Source: Caldilineaceae bacterium (GTDB lineage: Bacteria > Chloroflexota > Anaerolineae > Caldilineales > Caldilineaceae). From it: a stretch of DNA of 64,000 nt. The stretch's first letter is position 1; each line of letters begins with the position of its first letter. The stretch is from NCBI GenBank assembly GCA_011523365.1, contig WTGY01000211.1, positions 1 to 64,000 on the forward strand. Reading direction: 5' to 3'. Positions 1-9,905 of the stretch are shown here, piece by piece. The notes beneath the pieces were generated by a model that was given only the letters and a program-made list of their open reading frames with translations, was not told where the DNA came from and did no database searches. Position numbers and translations under genes: made by a program.

Positions 1-479
1 GTGGGGGCGGGCGGGCGCAGGCGCTGATTGTCCTCTCCGAGGGTCTCGCCGGCGAGGGCTTTTTTGAGGGTGATGAGGGCGTCGGTGGTGCGCTGGTGGC
101 GGCTGTCGATATCGACGCCAAAGGCTTCGAATTCGTCGGCGTCGCTGCCGCTGCCGACGCCAAGCTCGAGGCGTCCGTTGCTGATGATGTCGACGACGGC
201 GGCGTCTTCGGCGACGCGGAGCGGGTGTTCAAAGGGCAGGACGATGATGGAGGTGCCGAGGCGCAGGCGCTTCGTGCGCTGGCCGACGGCGGCGAGGAAG
301 GGGAAGGGGGAGGGCAGCATACCGCCCAGGTCTTTGAAGTGGTGCTGGGCGACCCAGACCGAGTCAAAGCCGAGCCGGTCGGCGGCGTCAAAGATCTCCA
401 GGTTTTCGCGGTAGGCCTGTTCGGCGTCGGCGCGGCCGCGCAGGTGGCTCAGAAAGCCGAGTCGAAAGGGGTTCGGCAT
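1..479 (-). CDS. LLM class flavin-dependent oxidoreductase (partial, C-terminus outside window)
   Basis: The reading frame opens at an ATG at 479 on the minus strand and runs off the window edge, so about 159 N-terminal residues are visible. The start MPNPFRLGFLSHLRG, the stretch GFDSVWVAQHHF and the later GRLELGVGSGSD are typical of the bacterial luciferase-like TIM-barrel family, which uses reduced F420 or FMN to oxidise small organic substrates. The true substrate cannot be read from the sequence. It lies just downstream of the PLP-dependent dehydratase, with about 30 bases between the two, so the two may be co-transcribed. Family assignment is firm; function is open. Confidence 0.85.
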   Translation of the reverse strand, partial: MPNPFRLGFLSHLRGRADAEQAYRENLEIFDAADRLGFDSVWVAQHHFKDLGGMLPSPFPFLAAVGQRTKRLRLGTSIIVLPFEHPLRVAEDAAVVDIISNGRLELGVGSGSDADEFEAFGVDIDSRHQRTTDALITLKKALAGETLGEDNQRLRPPAP

Positions 480-510
480 AGCGTGTTTCCTCGCAGTATC
501 CTCGCTCGTT

Positions 511-1566
511 TTACTGTTCCAAGACCCGTTGCCAGGTATCTGAATCCACATTGCCGCCGCAGATGACGACGGCGAGGCGTTGTCCGGCGAAACGCCTGCC
601 GGTCTTGAGCAGGCTGGCTACGGCTACGCCGGCGGCGCCTTCGATGGACTCGCCGAGTTCGCGGTAGATGAGGCGCATGGCGGCGGCGATCTCCTCCTCG
701 GTTACGGTCAGCCAGTGGTCGACATGGTTTTTGCTGAGGTCGAAGGTGAGGGAGTGCGGTTCGATGCCGCCGGCGCTGCCGTCGGAGAGGGTGGGCAGGC
801 TTTCGGTGTCGACGATGCGGCCGGCGCGCACGGAGGCGAGCATGACGGCGGAGTTTTCAGGCTGGCAGCCGACGGTCTGGATTTGGCTTCCGGTGCTCTT
901 GAGAAAGCCGGCGATTCCGCCCATGAGGCCGCCGCCGCCGACGGTGACGAAGACGGCGTCCAGCTGCGGCTGCCGGCGCAGGAGCTCTACGGCGATGGTG
1001 CCCTGGCCGGCGATGATGTGCGGGTCGTTGTAGGGGGAGATGAAGGGCTGGTTGCGTTGCAGGGCGGCGGCGCGGGCGCTGATTTCGGCGTTGAGGGCGT
1101 CGCCGGGGACGCGGCAGAGCGTCACGGGGAAGGACTCAAGCTTCTCTACTTTGCGGGGAGAAGCCCCTTCCGGGAGATAGATGGTGGCGGCAATATCGAG
1201 TTGGGCGGCGGCGCGGGCTACGGCGAGGGCGTGGTTGCCGGTGGAGGCGGTGACGACGCCGCGGGCGCGGTCTTCTGCCGTGAGGTTGAGGAGTATGTTG
1301 GTTGCGCCGCGCAGTTTGAAGGAGCCGGTGTGCTGGCGGTTCTCCAGTTTGAGGAAGACCTGGGCGCCGGTGCGTTCGGACAGGGTGGGGGACAGGCGGA
1401 GCGGTGTCTCGACGACGTGGGGGCGGATGCGCGATGCGGCCAGCCGGACGTGGCGGGGGAGGTCGGCGAAGGAGGGGGACAGGCCGGTGGGATGGCGCCC
1501 TCCATTTTCCGATCCCCTAGAAAGGGAAGCGTCATCTATCTGCTGGCGACCGGGCGACGCAGCCAT
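511..1566 (-). CDS. PLP-dependent threonine/serine dehydratase family protein
   Basis: A fold-type II PLP enzyme of 351 residues. The PLP-binding lysine is Lys84 in GSFKLRGA, the substrate loop is STGNHALA near residues 108-115, and the phosphate-binding glycine loop is VGGGGLMGG near residues 209-217. The family deaminates threonine or serine to the 2-oxo acid; some members are racemases. The frame is open further upstream to 1821, but that extra stretch reads through the GGGCACCC-type palindromic repeats and is unlike any dehydratase N-terminus, so I take the ATG at 1566. No ACT regulatory domain follows, so this is the short, catabolic-type form rather than a classical biosynthetic IlvA. 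Confidence 0.88.
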   Translation of the reverse strand: MAASPGRQQIDDASLSRGSENGGRHPTGLSPSFADLPRHVRLAASRIRPHVVETPLRLSPTLSERTGAQVFLKLENRQHTGSFKLRGATNILLNLTAEDRARGVVTASTGNHALAVARAAAQLDIAATIYLPEGASPRKVEKLESFPVTLCRVPGDALNAEISARAAALQRNQPFISPYNDPHIIAGQGTIAVELLRRQPQLDAVFVTVGGGGLMGGIAGFLKSTGSQIQTVGCQPENSAVMLASVRAGRIVDTESLPTLSDGSAGGIEPHSLTFDLSKNHVDHWLTVTEEEIAAAMRLIYRELGESIEGAAGVAVASLLKTGRRFAGQRLAVVICGGNVDSDTWQRVLEQ

Positions 1567-1703
1567 CTGTTGCTGGATCCTTGCCTGTTTCAGGAGCTCG
1601 TGCTCAGTTGGTGTGCTACAATGAAGAACTGTGTGTCTTCCCGTTATTTTAACATATCCCTTCGCAGCGGCGGGCCGGGGAGAGAGTGTTGTGTGCAGTG
1701 AGC

Positions 1704-1750
1704 AAGGGCACCCATGAGGGCACCCACAAGGGGTGCCCCTACGGGGGGCG
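1704..1750. repeat. palindromic GGGCACCC repeat, copy 1
   Basis: Contains GGGCACCC, ACAAG and GGGTGCCC followed by CCTACGGGGG. The arms pair over 8 bp. The same unit recurs at 1807-1843, 18313-18341, 60507-60540 and 60575-60607, so it is a dispersed, REP-like family. Confidence 0.85.
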
Positions 1751-1806
1751 TTCGGTAGGTTGGCCTTTTTTGGGGCCGCGGGTGTGGGTACACACGAGGG
1801 CACACG

Positions 1807-1843
1807 CAAGGGCACCCACAAGGGGTGCCCCTACGGGGGCTTG
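1807..1843. repeat. palindromic GGGCACCC repeat, copy 2
   Basis: Same hairpin unit as at 1704, about 65 bases downstream in the same orientation. The two copies form a tandem pair, mirrored by a second tandem pair near 60.5 kb. Confidence 0.85.
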
Positions 1844-1873
1844 CGGTAGGAGAACTGGAGACGGATTTTCATT

Positions 1874-2668
1874 ATGCGAATTGCGATAATTTCAGACATT
1901 CACGGCAACTGTGTGGCGCTGGACGCGGTGCTTGCGGATATTGCGTCTGAGGATCAGGAAGCTGTTGACGGGTATTGGATACTTGGTGATCTGGCGGCGG
2001 CGGGTGCGCAGCCGCTGGAGGTGATGGAGCGGGTAGTGGGCCTGGAAAACGCGCGTTTCGTGCGGGGAAATTCGGAGCGGTACCTGACTACGGGAGCGAG
2101 GCCGCTGGCGACACCGGTGGAGGAGGTGACGGACCTTGCGTTGCTGCGCGACTGTATCGGGATCCTGGAGTCGTTCTCGTGGACGGCGGGGGCGATGGCT
2201 GCCGCGGGCTATGTGCCCTTTATGTTGGATCTGCCGCTGGAGGAGAGGCTGACGCTGCCGGATGGCAGCCGCGTCTTGCTGGTGCATGCGGCGCCGGGGA
2301 GAGATGACGGGAAGGGTTTCGTGCCCTGGTACAGCGACGGGGAGATGAGTGAACGGCTGGAGGGCTGCGGCGCTGATCTTGTGTGTGTAGGGCATACGCA
2401 CTGGCCGCAGAATTTCCATCTGAACGGAGCGCACGTGGTCAACCCGGGCAGCGTGGGCAACCCGATGATTCCCAGTTTGCGAGCGACTTACGCGGTGCTG
2501 GAGGCGGACGAGAGCGGATACCGAGTGGAGCACCGGGCAGTGGCGTACGACAGGAAGCTGGCAGAGGAGAAGGCGTGGGCGGTGCAGCATCCGCAGGCGG
2601 GGTTTATCAGCAGTTTTCTGCGGGGGGACCGTGTGCGTTCGTGGGGTGAACCGGAGGTCCTGAAATGA
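1874..2668 (+). CDS. metallophosphoesterase (YfcE/calcineurin-like)
   Basis: A 264-residue calcineurin-fold phosphoesterase. The dinuclear-metal motifs are seen in order: SDIHGN at the N-terminus, GDLAAAG near residue 37, GNSER near residue 63, a conserved His in LVHAAPG, and GHTHWP with NPGSVGNP near the C-terminus. The family cleaves phosphomonoesters or phosphodiesters in the cytoplasm. No signal peptide is visible. The stop codon overlaps the ATG of the following methyltransferase by four bases, so the two are translationally coupled. The substrate is unknown. Confidence 0.9.
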   Translation: MRIAIISDIHGNCVALDAVLADIASEDQEAVDGYWILGDLAAAGAQPLEVMERVVGLENARFVRGNSERYLTTGARPLATPVEEVTDLALLRDCIGILESFSWTAGAMAAAGYVPFMLDLPLEERLTLPDGSRVLLVHAAPGRDDGKGFVPWYSDGEMSERLEGCGADLVCVGHTHWPQNFHLNGAHVVNPGSVGNPMIPSLRATYAVLEADESGYRVEHRAVAYDRKLAEEKAWAVQHPQAGFISSFLRGDRVRSWGEPEVLK

Positions 2669-3483
2669 GCGGGCAGCCCAGCCAGTTTGGCTTCGAGTAC
2701 TCGAGTATCTTTCAGGACGAAAGCGTGGTGCGGGCCTACCGGTACCGGCCACAGTATCCGGAGCCTACGTTTGAGCTGCTGGTGGAACTGTTGCCGGCGG
2801 GTTGCAGGCCGCGGACGGTGCTGGACGCGGGTTGCGGGACCGGATTCGTGGCGCGGCCGCTGGCGCGGCTGGTGGACCGGGTGGATGCGGTGGACTTCTC
2901 GGCGGCGGCAGTCCGGGAGGGCAGGCGGTTGCCGGGCGGAGATCATCCGGGGCTGCGCTGGATCGAAGGGCCGATCGAATCGGCGGCTGTGGACCCGCCC
3001 TACTGTCTGATCACGGCGGGTGCGAGTTTGCACTGGTTCAAGTGGGACACGGCGTTCCCGCGCTTTGCGCGTCTGCTGGCGGCGGACGGGCTGTTTGTTG
3101 CGGTGGGGATGGAGCATGAGAGGCCGGCGTGGATGCGAGAGGAGCTGGGTCCGGTGCTGGCGCGTTATTCGATGAACAAGGCGTTTGCGCCGTACAGTGC
3201 GGCGGGGATTCTGGCCGAACTGGAGACCCGGGGACTGTTCCGGCTGATGGGCAGCGCGCAGACCGACATGATCGAGTGGCGACAGCCTATCGGCGAGTGG
3301 GTGGAGAGCATCCATGCGCGCAACGGCTTTTCGCGGGACCGGATGGACCCGAGGGAGGCGGCAGAGGCTGACGCGCTATTTGCTGAGATGGCGGTGCGTC
3401 ATGCGGATGGTGGGGACGGTATGATCACGCATCGTTACGCCGGCAGGCTGTTGTGGGGGCGCCCGCTGCAGCCGAACGGATAG
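2665..3483 (+). CDS. class I SAM-dependent methyltransferase
   Basis: A 272-residue soluble protein. SAM-binding motif I is VLDAGCGTGFVARPLA near residues 52-67, followed by the acidic end of strand 2 in VDAVDFSAAAV and a motif around LITAGASLHWFKWD that matches motif IV of the Methyltransf_11 group. The start overlaps the preceding metallophosphoesterase stop (ATGA), so they form a two-gene unit. The layout resembles small-molecule or trans-aconitate-type methyltransferases; the acceptor cannot be named. Confidence 0.87.
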   Translation: MSGQPSQFGFEYSSIFQDESVVRAYRYRPQYPEPTFELLVELLPAGCRPRTVLDAGCGTGFVARPLARLVDRVDAVDFSAAAVREGRRLPGGDHPGLRWIEGPIESAAVDPPYCLITAGASLHWFKWDTAFPRFARLLAADGLFVAVGMEHERPAWMREELGPVLARYSMNKAFAPYSAAGILAELETRGLFRLMGSAQTDMIEWRQPIGEWVESIHARNGFSRDRMDPREAAEADALFAEMAVRHADGGDGMITHRYAGRLLWGRPLQPNG

Positions 3484-3495
3484 GCTGGGGCAGGT

Positions 3496-5187
<1,692 letters not shown>

Positions 5188-5250
5188 TCACTACTCCCTG
5201 GCTAAAGAGTTGAAAACCTGGAATTTGATGCCAGGCATTGCGGATGCGGC

Positions 5251-5886
5251 TTAGCCGGCGGGCTGCACAATGGATTTCCAGGCGACATTGTTACGCATGA
5301 CCTGGAGGATGGCCTTCTCCCCGGGGAAGAGGGCGTCCAAGCGGTCGATGATCTGGAGGAGGAGGGCAGGGACGAGCGGACTGTTGTGGGCGAGGAGCGT
5401 AGCCGCGTAACGCAGAGCGGGGCGGCCGTTGCGGTCGCGGTGGAACTGCCGGACCTCCTCGTCAGTCAAGCGGCGAACGGTGGCGCCGACCTCGGCGGAC
5501 AGCCTTGGGGTCCCCTGCTGCAGGCCAGACTCGTCATGCCAGCCCAGGGCCAGCAGACCGACCAGCATGGCGGTCTCGTCGATCAGGTCGGGGCTGAACA
5601 CTGCCTGCTCCGTGTGGGAGGTGAGCCGGGGCCCCAGGTTGGTAAAGCTTGGATTGACGAGCATAGAGTTGTAGACGACGCCGATCAGGCATGGCGCGCC
5701 GGTCGTGGTGTTTTGCACAGTGGCTGGAGACGTTGCAGGGAAGGGGGGCAGCGAGATGGCAACGAAGGAACCGAAGGCGTAGGCGTCGGGCGGGGGCCGC
5801 TGTTCCTGGTCCATGGGGCCGAAGAGCTGGCAGACGTAGTCGATATGGGAATTGGAGTTGGCTATCACGCCGATTTGGTGTGTCAT
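5251..5886 (-). CDS. hypothetical protein, HAS-barrel-like, upstream of HerA
   Basis: A 211-residue protein that I do not recognise as a named family. Its N-terminus (GVIANSNSHIDYVCQLF, then YAFGSFVAI and LIGVVYNSML) has the alternating strand pattern of the HAS barrel found at the N-terminus of HerA and ATP synthase subunits. It lies 63 bases upstream of the HerA-like ATPase on the same strand. I infer that it is an accessory subunit of that ATPase. It does not show the nuclease motifs expected of NurA, so it should not be called NurA. Confidence 0.6.
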   Translation of the reverse strand: MTHQIGVIANSNSHIDYVCQLFGPMDQEQRPPPDAYAFGSFVAISLPPFPATSPATVQNTTTGAPCLIGVVYNSMLVNPSFTNLGPRLTSHTEQAVFSPDLIDETAMLVGLLALGWHDESGLQQGTPRLSAEVGATVRRLTDEEVRQFHRDRNGRPALRYAATLLAHNSPLVPALLLQIIDRLDALFPGEKAILQVMRNNVAWKSIVQPAG

Positions 5887-5968
5887 GTGTATATTGAATC
5901 AGAATGTTTGTTCGGTGGCAAATCGGGGGGAGGACGGGAGTTCCGACCAGATTGGGATTGCGTGTGGG

Positions 5969-6272
5969 CGGGCACAAGGCCGGCACCTGCGGGGATCTGA
6001 TGGGACTGGCGGGACGGGGTCTGGCTGGACACGTTCGATTAGGCACCTGTTACGAATATCGACACCCGGTCGATGAGGCATGGCCTGGTTTAGGGGGGGG
6101 CGTTGCGGGGGCTCCGCCCCCGCACAAGGGAGGGCCGAATAGGCCCGACCGCCCAACTGCAGTAGTCAGTAGTCAGAGGCGGCGCTTCCGTTGCTGGAGG
6201 TTGGAACGGGTACTGACCGCGGCCTGGTTGCAAGCAGGCGAAGACGATAGCTTACCCCCAATTTTTGGGATG
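5969..6272. repeat. composite interspersed repeat, copy 1 (units A and B)
   Basis: Unit A (5969-6080) carries CAAGGCCGGCACCT and ATTAGGCACCTGT, then TATCGACACC. Unit B (from about 6092) has GGGGGGGCGTTGCGGGGGCT with CCGCCCCCGCACAAGGG and CTGCAGTAGTCAGTAGTCAG. A diverged tail follows and ends near a CCCCAATTTTTGGGATG box. Related copies are at 33975-34283 and 45275-45501. Confidence 0.8.
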
Positions 6273-6349
6273 CGCCGCGAGGATGTGTTTGCAGGGTGGG
6301 GAAGATGCGTGGAGAGCTGGGCTGCCAGTCGCTGGAAGATCAGACGGGG

Positions 6350-7246
6350 TTAGCGGCCGCCCATGCCGGAGAGGGTGATGCCTTCGACGAAGCGTTTCTG
6401 GGCGAAGACGTAGACGAGGAGGACGGGCAGCAGGGCGATGACGGAGCCGGCCATGAGTAGGTGCCAGTCGGTGTTGTACTGGCCCCGGAAGGTGGCCAGG
6501 CCGACGGGAATGGTGCGGGTGGCGTGGGAGTTGGAGACGACGAGCGGCCAGAGGAAGTCGTTCCAGGAGCCGAGGAAGACGAAGATGGTGAGTGCGGCGA
6601 GGACGGGCCCGCTCAGGGGCATGATGACCTGGCCCCAGATGCGGAAGGAGGAGGCGCCGTCCATGCGGGCGGCCTCGTCGAGCTCGACGGGGATGCCGCG
6701 GAAGTATTGACGGAGCAGAAAGACGGCGAAGACGGAGAAGGCGGTGGGGACGATGAGGGCATAAAAGGTGTCGAACCAGCGCAGATAGCGGATGAGGATG
6801 AAGTTGGGGATCATGGTCACGTGGAACGGGATCATGAGCGTGGCCAGGTAGACAAGGAAGAGGGCTTCGCGGCCACGGAAGCGCAGGCGGGCGAAGGCGA
6901 AGGCGGCCAGTGAGGAGGTGAGGATCTGGAGGGTGGTGACGCTCACGGCGACGAAGAGGCTGTTCAGGTAGAAGCGCCCGAACGGCATGGCCTGCACCGT
7001 GTCCAGGTAGTTGCGCCAGACGACGGGGTTGGGAACGAGGGAGGGAGGGTAGGTGAAGATTTGCGGGGGCGACTTGAGCGAGGTGGCGAGCATCCAGCCG
7101 AAGGGCAGAAGCATGGCGACGCTGCCCAGGATCAGGGCGACATGAAGAACCAGATGCCCCGTGTTGAAGGTCGCGCCAGGTGCGGCTCCCGGGCGTATGG
7201 AGGCAGGCGTAGTCGTAGTGGGAGGGGTCGTGGTGGTGGTTGTCAC
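6350..7246 (-). CDS. carbohydrate ABC transporter permease (MalG/UgpE type)
   Basis: A 298-residue inner-membrane protein with about six hydrophobic helices. The EAA loop that docks the ATPase reads EAARMDGASSFRIWGQVIMP, and the following FVFLGSWNDFLWPL is the usual MalG-type helix. It is the last gene of a minus-strand binding-protein/permease/permease operon and overlaps the upstream permease by four bases. As in many CUT1 systems, the ATPase is not encoded here and is presumably a shared MsmK/UgpC-like subunit elsewhere. The sugar is not predictable. Confidence 0.93.
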   Translation of the reverse strand: MTTTTTTPPTTTTPASIRPGAAPGATFNTGHLVLHVALILGSVAMLLPFGWMLATSLKSPPQIFTYPPSLVPNPVVWRNYLDTVQAMPFGRFYLNSLFVAVSVTTLQILTSSLAAFAFARLRFRGREALFLVYLATLMIPFHVTMIPNFILIRYLRWFDTFYALIVPTAFSVFAVFLLRQYFRGIPVELDEAARMDGASSFRIWGQVIMPLSGPVLAALTIFVFLGSWNDFLWPLVVSNSHATRTIPVGLATFRGQYNTDWHLLMAGSVIALLPVLLVYVFAQKRFVEGITLSGMGGR

Positions 7247-8226
7247 GATTCCCCGCCCGCTTCATAGTGCACCCATCGTCGTTGCAGGCGCGTCTGCACG
7301 AGGGTGAAGATAAAGATGAAGATAAAGAGCACCCAGGCGACGGCGGCGCCTCTGCCCATGCGCTGGAATTCGAAGGCCATCTGGTAGATATAGTAGACGA
7401 TTGTGAGCGTGGCCTGGGCCGGGCCGCCCTGGGTCATCACGAATGCTTCGCTGAAGAGCTGGAAGGCGCCGATCATCTGGATGACCATGAGGAAGAAGGT
7501 GGTCGGGCTGACCATGGGGAAGGTTACATAGCGGAAGCGTTGCCAGGCGCTGGCGCCGTCGACCTTGGCGGCATCGTACAGTTCAGACGGCACGCCCTGG
7601 AGCGCGGCCAGGTAGATGACCATGGTAAAGCCGGAGTTTTTCCACAGGGTCAGGATCACGACGGCGGGTTTGGCCCAGTCGGGATCGTTGAGCCAGTCCG
7701 GGGGGCGGATGGGGAGGCCGGTGGCGGCCCCCAGCTCCCAGATGGCGGCGGCCAGAAGGCCGAAATCGCGGTTGAAGAACCATTGAAAGACGAGGGCGGC
7801 GGCGACGATTGTGGTGACCACCGGCATGAAATAGATCAGCCGGTAGATTTCAAGGCCGCGCAAGCCCTGGTTGAGGGCGACGGCGAGCAGCAGACCGAAG
7901 GCAAGCTGGAGGGGGACGATGGTGACGATGAAGTAGAAGGTGTTGAAGAGGACCTTGCGAAAGACACGGTCGTTGGTGAGAAGCTGGGTGTAGTTCTCGA
8001 TGCCTGCGAACTCCGGGGGGGAGAGCAGATTCCAGTTGAAGAAGCTGAGGGCGAGGGATGCGACGACCGGGACGGCGACGAAGATGAGAAAGCCGGCGAA
8101 GCTGGGCAGCAGGAAGAGGTAGGCCTCCCATTGCTGGTCGGGCCGGTAGCGGCGCCAGCGGGAAACGGAGGCTTGCGTGGAAACCGAGGCGGTCTGCGCG
8201 GTCACGTGCGGTATGGATTCCGGCAA
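7243..8226 (-). CDS. sugar ABC transporter permease (MalF/UgpA type)
   Basis: A 327-residue permease with a short cytoplasmic N-terminus, a first helix around FLLPSFAGFLIFVAVP, and about six membrane segments in total. The EAA-type coupling loop is YDAAKVDGASAWQRFRYVTF. It pairs with the MalG-type permease (four-base overlap) and follows the binding-protein gene by about 70 bases. An insertion near residues 160-185 (GLPIRPPDWLNDPDW) matches the periplasmic loop seen in UgpA-like proteins. Confidence 0.93.
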   Translation of the reverse strand: MPESIPHVTAQTASVSTQASVSRWRRYRPDQQWEAYLFLLPSFAGFLIFVAVPVVASLALSFFNWNLLSPPEFAGIENYTQLLTNDRVFRKVLFNTFYFIVTIVPLQLAFGLLLAVALNQGLRGLEIYRLIYFMPVVTTIVAAALVFQWFFNRDFGLLAAAIWELGAATGLPIRPPDWLNDPDWAKPAVVILTLWKNSGFTMVIYLAALQGVPSELYDAAKVDGASAWQRFRYVTFPMVSPTTFFLMVIQMIGAFQLFSEAFVMTQGGPAQATLTIVYYIYQMAFEFQRMGRGAAVAWVLFIFIFIFTLVQTRLQRRWVHYEAGGES

Positions 8227-8294
8227 AGAGTCGGGAGGTGACAGGGGACGAGGCGTTCAGCCTACATCCCCTATCACCTTCTCTGAGCAGCTAC

Positions 8295-9641
8295 TTACTT
8301 GGGAAATCCGTTGTCGGCCAGGAAGGCGTCCACCTGCTCGCAGATGGAGTTCAGACCTTCCTCGACAGAGACTTCGCCGATGAGGATCTGATCGCGTCCG
8401 GGGCTGACGAAGGATCCGTTGATCTCGCTGTATTCGACAAAGTAGCCGATGCGACCCATGCGGGCGTTCTCACCTTCGGTGATGAAGGCCTGGCGGTTGG
8501 CGGGCGGCTGGCCACTGTTGAGGAAGGCGTCGGACTTGGCGGTGGACTGCAGGGCAGGCAGGATCTCACCGGAGGCGGTGTAGATGCGCTGGCCGCCGTT
8601 GGTGCTCTGGAGCCAGCTCAGGAATTCCCAGGCCTCGTCCTTGTTGTCACTGAGTGCGCTCATGACCCAGGCTGCGCCGCCGGCGGCAGAGGCGCGGTGG
8701 CCGTCAGCGGGAATCGGGATGACGGAGACGTCGTAGTTCATGCCGGCAGCGTTGAAGGCAGAGACGCGGCTGGCGTTCTGGATGATCATGGCCACCTGGC
8801 CGCTCTGGAAGACAGCGGCGTCACCGCCGGCCTGGCTCATGTTGGCCGGAGGCATGAAGGAGTTGTTGTCGATCATGCCCTTGAAGAATTGTACGGCTTC
8901 GACCGCTTCGGGATCGGCCAGGGCGCAGCGCGAGGGGTTGCGCATGTCATCCAGGGCCATGCCGCCTTTCTGCATGATCCAGATCAACCACTTGCCGCCT
9001 TCCATGCCGAGGGCATAGCGGGAGACGCGGCCGCTGTCTTCGACAACGGTCAGCAGCTCGGATACGGCCGCCAGGTCGTCCCATGTCCAGGTGTCATCGG
9101 GGTAGGGGACGCCGACCTCGTCGAAGATGTCGATGTTGTAGTAGAGCACCTCGAGGCCGATGTCACGCGGGAGGCCATAGACGCTGCCCTCGTACATGCC
9201 GTACTGGAGCAGAGAGGGCCAGTAATCGTCGGTATCGTAGCCGCTGGCCTCGATCCAGGGGTCAAGGTTTTCCAGCACGCCCTGCGAGGCATAGTTCACG
9301 ATGGGCGAGAGGAAGAGGACATCGGGGACGACGGACGAGTCACCGCTGGCCCAGAGGGTCTGGATCTTGGTGAAGTAGTCACCCCAGGGCTCGGCCAGGA
9401 TCTCGATGGCGATGTCGGGGTTTTCCTCCATGAAGGCGTCGGCCACGGACTGGTGGGTGGCGACTTCGGCGGGGCTTCCCCACATAGCCCAGGTAATGGT
9501 TACCTTCTCGTCGTCCATGGCCGCCATGCCGCCATCGTCAGCCGGCGCGATAGGGGCGCAGGCGGAGAGAAGCAGTGCGGTCAACGCCAAGACGAGGAGC
9601 GCCTTGAAGCTGAAACGGTTCTGCCATTGTCGGAATTGCAT
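8295..9641 (-). CDS. extracellular sugar-binding lipoprotein of an ABC transporter
   Basis: A 448-residue solute-binding protein of family 1. The N-terminus has a basic start, a hydrophobic stretch (ALLVLALTALLLS) and the lipobox SACAP, so it is a lipid-anchored protein outside the membrane. The mature part begins TITWAMWGSPAE, followed by the two-lobe pattern of CUT1 binding proteins. A GGGAGG Shine-Dalgarno site sits seven bases before the ATG at 9641, which fixes the start; an in-frame ATG seven codons upstream lacks such a site. It is first in the operon with both permeases. Confidence 0.94.
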   Translation of the reverse strand: MQFRQWQNRFSFKALLVLALTALLLSACAPIAPADDGGMAAMDDEKVTITWAMWGSPAEVATHQSVADAFMEENPDIAIEILAEPWGDYFTKIQTLWASGDSSVVPDVLFLSPIVNYASQGVLENLDPWIEASGYDTDDYWPSLLQYGMYEGSVYGLPRDIGLEVLYYNIDIFDEVGVPYPDDTWTWDDLAAVSELLTVVEDSGRVSRYALGMEGGKWLIWIMQKGGMALDDMRNPSRCALADPEAVEAVQFFKGMIDNNSFMPPANMSQAGGDAAVFQSGQVAMIIQNASRVSAFNAAGMNYDVSVIPIPADGHRASAAGGAAWVMSALSDNKDEAWEFLSWLQSTNGGQRIYTASGEILPALQSTAKSDAFLNSGQPPANRQAFITEGENARMGRIGYFVEYSEINGSFVSPGRDQILIGEVSVEEGLNSICEQVDAFLADNGFPK

Positions 9642-9905
9642 TAGTTTCCTCCCTGAAAACAACTGAAACTGCGAGTGAGTGTGCTAGAGCGCCCCTACTC
9701 GACAGGAGCGCATTGGGGTTGTGTCGACTGCTGATTCATCGCGAGATTCGCGGTCTGTCTATTGTACAGGATTCGGGACTGCAATTCAAGCGCGAAAAAT
9801 CTTATTTCGGGCTCCCAGTGGAGCCGGAAACGCAGTGTGCGGCGACGATCCGGTCGCTGCCGGAGAGGTATTTCCTCCGGGGGTAAACGGGTTAGCGAAT
9901 TGCGT

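Noticed and set aside
580-1701. A 373-codon plus-strand open frame rich in Gly, Ala, Glu and Val.
   Set aside because: It is the antisense shadow of the dehydratase. Composition is typical of reading a GC-rich gene backwards, and it has no family motif.
8238-9644. A 468-codon plus-strand open frame.
   Set aside because: Antisense shadow of the sugar-binding lipoprotein, which has lipobox, ribosome site and operon context.
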